This document shows, one piece after another, positions 5,714 through 10,132 of a DNA stretch of 10,132 nucleotides. Location: positions 1 through 10,132 of the forward strand of contig JBLHIH010000143.1 of NCBI GenBank assembly GCA_047616645.1, given 5' to 3'. Both the position numbers and the translations under genes were made by a program. Below the pieces are notes generated by a model. The model did not search any database, had not been told where the DNA came from, and saw nothing but the letters and a program-made list of their open reading frames with translations. Origin of the DNA: JAHRVQ01 sp047616645 (GTDB taxonomy: Bacteria > Pseudomonadota > Gammaproteobacteria > Pseudomonadales > Azotimanducaceae). The number at the start of each line of letters is the position of its first letter. Position 1 is the stretch's first letter.

Positions 5714-7066
5714 ATGAATAAAGATAATACACAACAAAGCGCTCCAGCCAAGATCGACGTTGTGCGATCTGATCTCGAAAGCCACTGGATGCCTTTTACT
5801 GATAACAAATCTTTTAAAGATGATCCAAGATTGGTAGTCAAAGGAGAAGGTGTTTATCTCTGGAATCAACACGGAGATCGGTTGCTGGATGGATCGTCTG
5901 GACTGTTCACTGCCGCGGCTGGTCACTGTCGTCCGGAAATTACAGCGGCGGTTGCAGAGCAATTAGCAGAACTGGATTACATACCATCATTTTTGCGCAG
6001 CCATCCGAGATCCTTTGAGTTGGCAAACAAGCTGTGTCCAATTTTACCAAAACCGATGAACCATGTGTTTTTTTGTAACTCTGGTTCTGAAGCTGTGGAT
6101 AGTGCGATAAAAATTGTCCTGCAGTATCACGCTTGTCGAGGAGAAGGTCAGCGTAATATTTTCGTATCAAGGGATCGGGCTTATCATGGCGTTAACGTTG
6201 GCGGAACGTCTTTGTCTGGACTGGTAAAGAACCGTGTAGGATTTAACGGCATGATGCCCGGGGTTGTCCATATGCGCGCAACCTGGGATGAGGATCAACG
6301 TTTTTCAAGAGGACAGCCTCAGCATCGGGGTGTGGAGCTAGCTAACGACTTACATCGATTTGTTTCAACTCACGGTGCTAAGAGTATCGCTGCCTGTTTT
6401 ATAGAACCGATTGCAGGGTCTACTGGCGTTCTGGTGCCACCAGTAGGTTATCTGGAACGAATCCGAGAAATCTGTGATGAGAACGACATCATCATGGTGA
6501 TGGATGAGGTACTTACGGGTTTTGGCCGAACGGGTGCCGCCTTTGCAAGTGATGCCTTTCAAGTTGTACCCGATATATTGACGATGGCGAAGGCTTTGAC
6601 TAACGGTGCCCAGCCCATGGGTGCAGTTGCTGTAAAAGATGAAATCTATGACACTATTATGAATGCCAGTCCACGAGATATAGTTGAATTTGCTCATGGT
6701 TATACTTACTCGGCTCATCCCGCTGCCTGTGCCGCTGCCATTGCAACACTCGAAATTTATGAAAATGAAAATTTGTTTGAGCGTGCTAACAATATGTCTG
6801 AGTATTTTCTCGATTCAATGTTTGCACTGCAGAATCTTGCTGTAGTTACTGACATTAGAGGTTACGGCATGTTGGCAGGTTTTGACATCGCACCTCAGGG
6901 AGGCGTAGGTGTAAGGGGAAACCAACTTCAGAAACGATTATTTGATGCCGGATTGCATATCAAGACTACTGGTGACGCTGGCATCATTGCGCCACCATTA
7001 ACTGTGAAAAAAGAACAGATTGACGAAATGTGTGAAATTTTGAAACAAGAGTTAAACCGTCTTTGA
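5714..7066 (+). CDS. Class III omega-amino acid:pyruvate aminotransferase (taurine or beta-alanine type)
   Basis: A PLP enzyme that moves the terminal amino group of an omega-amino acid to pyruvate, giving alanine and an aldehyde. ATG 5714 is chosen because AGGAG (5704-5708) sits 5 bases upstream and the 450-aa product matches the usual length of about 450. The frame extends to GTG 5630, and ATG 5678 also has a GAAGG site. Motifs: HWMPFTDN (24-31), NSGSEA (122-127) for the PLP phosphate, AYHG (156-159), MDEVLTGFGRTG (263-274) with D264 on the pyridine nitrogen, and MAKALTNG (291-298) with K293 as Schiff-base lysine. In the C-terminal region HIKTTGDAGIIAPPL, the usual carboxylate-binding Arg before xxGD appears as K417. 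It is divergent from the MocR-type regulator and 27 bp ahead of citrate synthase. Substrate is inferred from context only. Confidence 0.9.
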   Translation: MNKDNTQQSAPAKIDVVRSDLESHWMPFTDNKSFKDDPRLVVKGEGVYLWNQHGDRLLDGSSGLFTAAAGHCRPEITAAVAEQLAELDYIPSFLRSHPRSFELANKLCPILPKPMNHVFFCNSGSEAVDSAIKIVLQYHACRGEGQRNIFVSRDRAYHGVNVGGTSLSGLVKNRVGFNGMMPGVVHMRATWDEDQRFSRGQPQHRGVELANDLHRFVSTHGAKSIAACFIEPIAGSTGVLVPPVGYLERIREICDENDIIMVMDEVLTGFGRTGAAFASDAFQVVPDILTMAKALTNGAQPMGAVAVKDEIYDTIMNASPRDIVEFAHGYTYSAHPAACAAAIATLEIYENENLFERANNMSEYFLDSMFALQNLAVVTDIRGYGMLAGFDIAPQGGVGVRGNQLQKRLFDAGLHIKTTGDAGIIAPPLTVKKEQIDEMCEILKQELNRL

Positions 7067-7093
7067 AGCTGACTTTTCGGGAAGTATTTTTTC

Positions 7094-8239
7094 ATGAATG
7101 ACAAATCAAATGAAGCAAGAGTTCACCGTGGTTTAAAGGGTGTGTATTTTGATCGTTCACCGTCGACGTATATCGATGGGCGGGCGGGAGAGCTTCGTTA
7201 CTTTGGCTACTCCATCCACGATCTGGCAGAAAATTCCAGTTTTGAAGAGACAGCCTATCTATTATTACACGGTCAACTGCCAACTGCAGCGCAACTGCGT
7301 GTTTTTGATGGGCTGATCAAGGCAGAACGTAAGCTACCTGGTGCCATTTATGACATCATTCGTATGATCAAAGATGCTCATCCAATGGATGTGTTGAGAA
7401 CGGCTGTTTCAGCATTAGCTGCATTTGACCACGAGACCTCAGATTGTACCGCCGAAGCAGTATTGCGAAAGGGCATTCGGCTTACCTCTCTGGTACCCAT
7501 GATTGTCGCAGCCCACCACCGAATTCGTCAAGATAAGGAGATTGTTGAACCGGACATTACCCTCGGTCATGCTGCGAACTTCCTCTATATGATCAGTGGT
7601 GAAATACCAAGTCAGGACGCCGCACGTTTGATGGATCTTGATCTTATCTTACATGCGGAACATGGGTCCAATGCGTCTTCCTTTACAGCGCGAGTTGTCA
7701 CTGGCACCGAGGCTAATCTTCATGCGGCGGTGACGGCAGCAATTGGCGCTCTCTCTGGTCCAGCACATGGTGGTGCCGCAGAAAATGTAATGCGAATGGC
7801 GCGTGAGATTGGTGATCCCGCAAATGCAAAGTCCTACATCAAAGCCAAGCGAGAAAAAAAAGAGGCAATTATGGGTTTTGGTCATCGGGTTTATCGAGCG
7901 GAAGATCCACGAGCGAGACATCTTCGAGATGGTGTGGAAAAGCTTTCATGTGAGAAGGGTCAGCCAGAATGGAACCAGATTCTGATTGCGCTTGTTGAGG
8001 CTATGAAGCCTTATTCTAGGCTTGGTGTTAATGTTAACGTAGATTTTTACTCAGGTGTGATCTATCACTTACATGGTATTCCGGAAGATATATTTGTGCC
8101 AATCTTTGCCATTGGACGCGTACCAGGCTGGACTTTGCAGGTTTTACAGCAACTTGAGAGCAACATTTTAATTAGACCTCTCCTGCAATACAATGGGCCG
8201 AATCTTCGTGCTTATCTCCCGCTCGAAGATCGTGACTGA
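7094..8239 (+). CDS. Short-type citrate synthase / 2-methylcitrate synthase
   Basis: Condenses acetyl-CoA (or propionyl-CoA) with oxaloacetate. The 381-aa length fits the short citrate/methylcitrate synthases rather than the hexameric GltA of about 430 aa. The catalytic triad is intact: H225 in GPAHGGA, H264 in GFGHRVY and D317 in NVDFYSG. HAEHGSNASSFTARV (187-201) is the oxaloacetate-side signature, and arginines at 342 and 361 are available for carboxylate binding. A GGGAAG stretch (7079-7084) is a weak ribosome binding site. It lies 27 bp after the aminotransferase and is surely co-transcribed. As a dedicated copy in a catabolic operon it may draw off acetyl-CoA formed from the amino acid. 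Sequence alone does not separate citrate from 2-methylcitrate synthase here. Confidence 0.92.
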   Translation: MNDKSNEARVHRGLKGVYFDRSPSTYIDGRAGELRYFGYSIHDLAENSSFEETAYLLLHGQLPTAAQLRVFDGLIKAERKLPGAIYDIIRMIKDAHPMDVLRTAVSALAAFDHETSDCTAEAVLRKGIRLTSLVPMIVAAHHRIRQDKEIVEPDITLGHAANFLYMISGEIPSQDAARLMDLDLILHAEHGSNASSFTARVVTGTEANLHAAVTAAIGALSGPAHGGAAENVMRMAREIGDPANAKSYIKAKREKKEAIMGFGHRVYRAEDPRARHLRDGVEKLSCEKGQPEWNQILIALVEAMKPYSRLGVNVNVDFYSGVIYHLHGIPEDIFVPIFAIGRVPGWTLQVLQQLESNILIRPLLQYNGPNLRAYLPLEDRD

Positions 8240-8255
8240 GTAAATTGAGGCAAGT

Positions 8256-8321
8256 ATGTTAAAACATGCAGCGATATTGTTTGCAGCTCCAATTAGCATA
8301 TCGCTTGCTGGTACTAAATAA
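8256..8321 (+). other. Possible 21-codon open frame after citrate synthase
   Basis: ATG 8256 follows GAGG (8247-8250) with a 5-base gap, and the frame ends at TAA 8319-8321. The peptide MLKHAAILFAAPISISLAGTK has a Lys-His start and a hydrophobic core like a signal peptide. It could be a leader peptide, a remnant of a lost periplasmic protein gene, or chance. No continuing homologous frame is seen after it. Confidence 0.25.
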
Positions 8322-8333
8322 AGCTTGATATGC
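8296..8333. terminator. Inverted repeat between convergent genes
   Basis: GCATATC-GCTT and AAGC-TT-GATATGC form a 7+4-bp stem with a 2-base bulge and a 14-base loop. It lies between the ends of citrate synthase (plus) and the symporter (minus), where a bidirectional terminator is expected. There is no T-tract on either side, so this is weak. Confidence 0.3.
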
Positions 8334-8358
8334 CAATCGGGCCTTTGTGAGCAATAAG

Positions 8359-9798
8359 CTAGTCTAAGAATTTACTCTCATATCGTTTAAGTTCCTCTTT
8401 GATTAGAGGGGCAAGAAGATACATCCCCAACAGGTTGGGTATAGCCACTATAAATACTAAAGCATCTGACAAATCAATCAGCGCAGAGAGTTCAACGCTA
8501 CTGCCCAGTATGACAAAAGTGAGAAAGAACAGTTTGAAGCCAAGATCCGCGATCGGGCTATCTCCGACGAGATAAGTAAACGCCTTTAGACCATAGTAAG
8601 ACCAGGCGATAATAGTCGAGTATGCGAACAGAATGGCGGCAATGGAAAGTGGTATCGGAGACCAGGATAGTGTGCTGGCAAACGCGCGTGTTGTCAGTTC
8701 TATTCCAGCGACAGATGAACCCGAAAGTGCTGGATCATAGACAGTTGTAATGATGACGAGGGCAGTCATTGTGCAGATGACCACTGTGTCAATGAATGGT
8801 TCTAACAAGGCGACAAATCCTTCGCTGACAGGCTCCTTCGTTCGTGCCGTTGCGTGAGCGATGGCAGCGGAACCCAAACCTGCTTCGTTTGAAAATACGG
8901 CGCGCCGAAAGCCAATAATCATAACCCCTATAATGCCACCACTCATACCTTGAGGGTTAAACGCACCGTCCCATATTGCAACAAAAGCGCCGGGTATAGC
9001 CTCATAGTTGAGAAGAATCACAGCCAACGAAAGGAGGACATAAAGCAAAGCCATGCCCGGTACCAATTTAGCTGAAGTTGCAGCAATGCTCTTAATGCCG
9101 CCAATAATGACTACGCCAACAGCAATCGCGAGGATAACCCCGACGAGCCAGCTTTGTCCTGCGAAGAAGCTATTTTCCCCACCGGTTACATTAATAAAGA
9201 TAACGGCTGCCTGGTTTGACTGAAACATGTTGCCGATACCCAGACAACCTAAGACCATACTCAGTGCGTAAAAAATGCCAAGCGCTTTGCCTAACCTTGG
9301 CCAGTTTCGCAGGGACAAACCCTTTTCAAGGTAGTACATTGGACCGCCGGAAACGACGCCGTTTTCGTATTTTCGGAACATGACCCCAAGGGTACATTCG
9401 GCAAGTTTGGTAGACATACCAAGGAAGCCAGCAACAATCAGCCAGAAGGTCGCACCTGGCCCGCCGATAGAGATGGCAACCGCGACGCCAGCAATATTGC
9501 CAATGCCAACGGTGCCGGATACCGCAGTGGTCAGCGCCTGAAATTGGGAAATTTGCCCAGGGTCATCAGGGTCGCTATATTTCCCCCTGATAATATCAAT
9601 TGCATGGCGAAACCCGCGCACATTGATAAACCCTAAATATACGGTAAAAAACACACCACCCGCGATAAGCCATATGACAATCAGAGGGACTTGTACGCCC
9701 AATATTTCTATCGAATAGAATATGAAATTTGCTGCGGTGTCTGCCACAGGGCGCATCAAGGCGTCGATGCTACTATCAAGACTTTGCTTATTATCCAT
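8359..9798 (-). CDS. AGCS-family sodium:amino acid symporter
   Basis: An inner-membrane sodium- or proton-coupled importer of the alanine/glycine:cation symporter family. The 479-aa protein has about ten to eleven hydrophobic segments. The family signature SGTVGIGNIAGVAVA (94-108) with GGPGATFWL follows, and a second conserved block, FSNEAGLGSAAIAHATA (302-318), runs on to TKEPVSEG. The frame is open to a GTG at 9834, but ATG 9798-9796 (MDNKQSLDSS) is preferred because it leaves the usual short hydrophilic N-terminus; neither start has a good ribosome binding site. It is convergent with citrate synthase and divergent from the pta gene. By context it may import the amino acid used by the aminotransferase, or handle the alanine that enzyme makes. 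The true substrate is unknown. Confidence 0.92.
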   Translation of the reverse strand: MDNKQSLDSSIDALMRPVADTAANFIFYSIEILGVQVPLIVIWLIAGGVFFTVYLGFINVRGFRHAIDIIRGKYSDPDDPGQISQFQALTTAVSGTVGIGNIAGVAVAISIGGPGATFWLIVAGFLGMSTKLAECTLGVMFRKYENGVVSGGPMYYLEKGLSLRNWPRLGKALGIFYALSMVLGCLGIGNMFQSNQAAVIFINVTGGENSFFAGQSWLVGVILAIAVGVVIIGGIKSIAATSAKLVPGMALLYVLLSLAVILLNYEAIPGAFVAIWDGAFNPQGMSGGIIGVMIIGFRRAVFSNEAGLGSAAIAHATARTKEPVSEGFVALLEPFIDTVVICTMTALVIITTVYDPALSGSSVAGIELTTRAFASTLSWSPIPLSIAAILFAYSTIIAWSYYGLKAFTYLVGDSPIADLGFKLFFLTFVILGSSVELSALIDLSDALVFIVAIPNLLGMYLLAPLIKEELKRYESKFLD

Positions 9799-9912
9799 GA
9801 CATATATACTGACGGTTAATGACCAGTAATGCACGGGGTTTATATTTTCAAATAATCATATAGAAATTGAAGGATGATCCAAGTCTTCATACTTACATTT
9901 CTCGTCAAGATT

Positions 9913-9927
9913 GTTAAACTTATTAAC
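9913..9927. promoter_or_regulatory. Inverted repeat abutting the pta start codon
   Basis: GTTAA-ACTTA-TTAAC, with 5-bp perfect arms, ends at the base before ATG 9928. It occupies the place where a ribosome binding site should be, and no purine-rich site is seen there. It may be an operator or a weak hairpin affecting initiation. Chance is possible in AT-rich DNA. Confidence 0.3.
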
Positions 9928-10132
9928 ATGTCACTTATTGAAAGTTTTATTAAAAGAGCCCGTGCTAGCTCGGCCCGAATAGTGTTGCCAGAAGGTAATG
10001 ATCTACGTATTCTCCGTGCCGCGAGCAAGATTGTGAGTGAGGAAATTGCAGAGGTCATTCTTCTTGGAGATCAGAACTCGCTGAATGCCTTGGCGGAATC
10101 TAACGATGTTTCCCTTGCGGGATGTACTGTTG
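9928..10132 (+). CDS. pta: Phosphate acetyltransferase (PTA/PTB domain), 3' end outside window
   Basis: Pta interconverts acetyl phosphate and acetyl-CoA. The 68 visible residues begin MSLIESFIKRARASSARIVLPEGNDLRIL, the standard start of the PTA/PTB domain, followed by AEVILLGD. The domain starts at the very N-terminus, so this is the short form without the DRTGG regulatory region of E. coli Pta. An in-frame ATG at 9874 would add 18 hydrophobic residues not expected for the family, so ATG 9928 is chosen. Next to an omega-aminotransferase, a MocR regulator and an importer, a dedicated Pta suggests a pathway that makes acetyl phosphate, as Xsc does from sulfoacetaldehyde. A phosphate butyryl- or propionyltransferase cannot be excluded from this fragment. 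Confidence 0.85.
   Translation, partial: MSLIESFIKRARASSARIVLPEGNDLRILRAASKIVSEEIAEVILLGDQNSLNALAESNDVSLAGCTV

Noticed and set aside
5612..6170. Minus-strand open frames opposite the aminotransferase start
   Set aside because: They lie opposite a convincing class III aminotransferase; the peptides resemble nothing known.
7649..7985. Open frames on both strands inside citrate synthase
   Set aside because: The host frame carries all catalytic residues; these are out-of-frame by-products.
9796..9834. GTG start at 9834 for the symporter
   Set aside because: It adds a 12-residue stretch not typical of the family; ATG 9798 gives the usual start.
9840..10058. Minus-strand 72-codon frame upstream of the symporter
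   Set aside because: It is antisense to the PTA domain start, which is a clear family match.

Overview
The window looks like a chromosomal segment of a mid-GC proteobacterium, probably a marine gammaproteobacterium. This is an impression from the protein sequences and Shine-Dalgarno-type start sites; no rRNA or other firm taxonomic marker is present. I see no tRNA, rRNA, CRISPR array, transposase or phage structural gene.

Left end (1-1182). A minus-strand CaiB/BaiF (class III) CoA-transferase gene runs off the window start. Its catalytic Asp is intact, but a 2-bp frameshift after codon 24 separates the first 24 codons from the rest. Upstream lies a strong sigma70-type promoter whose spacer and -10 box are covered by a perfect 23-bp palindrome, which fits a repressor operator. 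Three 15-bp tandem repeats sit immediately upstream of the -35 box.

Middle (1183-4103). A minus-strand set of four genes reads, in transcription order: a 97-aa unknown protein; a 290-aa protein with two membrane segments and a coiled coil; a uracil-DNA-glycosylase-superfamily protein; and a pyridoxamine-phosphate-oxidase-like flavoprotein. The first two overlap at TAATG and the third follows within 30 bp. The set has its own promoter, with a perfect TATAAT. Divergent from it is a 55-aa helical protein with a strong ribosome binding site. The shared intergenic region carries three palindromes. This block has an accessory look and is the best place in the window for an uncharacterised module, although the evidence is architecture only.

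Right half (4104-10132). This is a catabolic locus. A MocR/GabR-type regulator (minus) is divergent from a class III omega-amino-acid:pyruvate aminotransferase, followed by a short-type citrate/2-methylcitrate synthase (plus). Next come a convergent AGCS-family sodium:amino-acid symporter (minus) and, divergent from it, the start of a phosphate acetyltransferase gene (plus) cut by the window end. A regulator, aminotransferase, importer and Pta together resemble taurine dissimilation: taurine to sulfoacetaldehyde, then by Xsc to acetyl phosphate, then by Pta to acetyl-CoA, which citrate synthase would draw into the TCA cycle. Xsc itself is not in the window, so beta-alanine, 3-aminoisobutyrate or another omega-amino acid remains possible.
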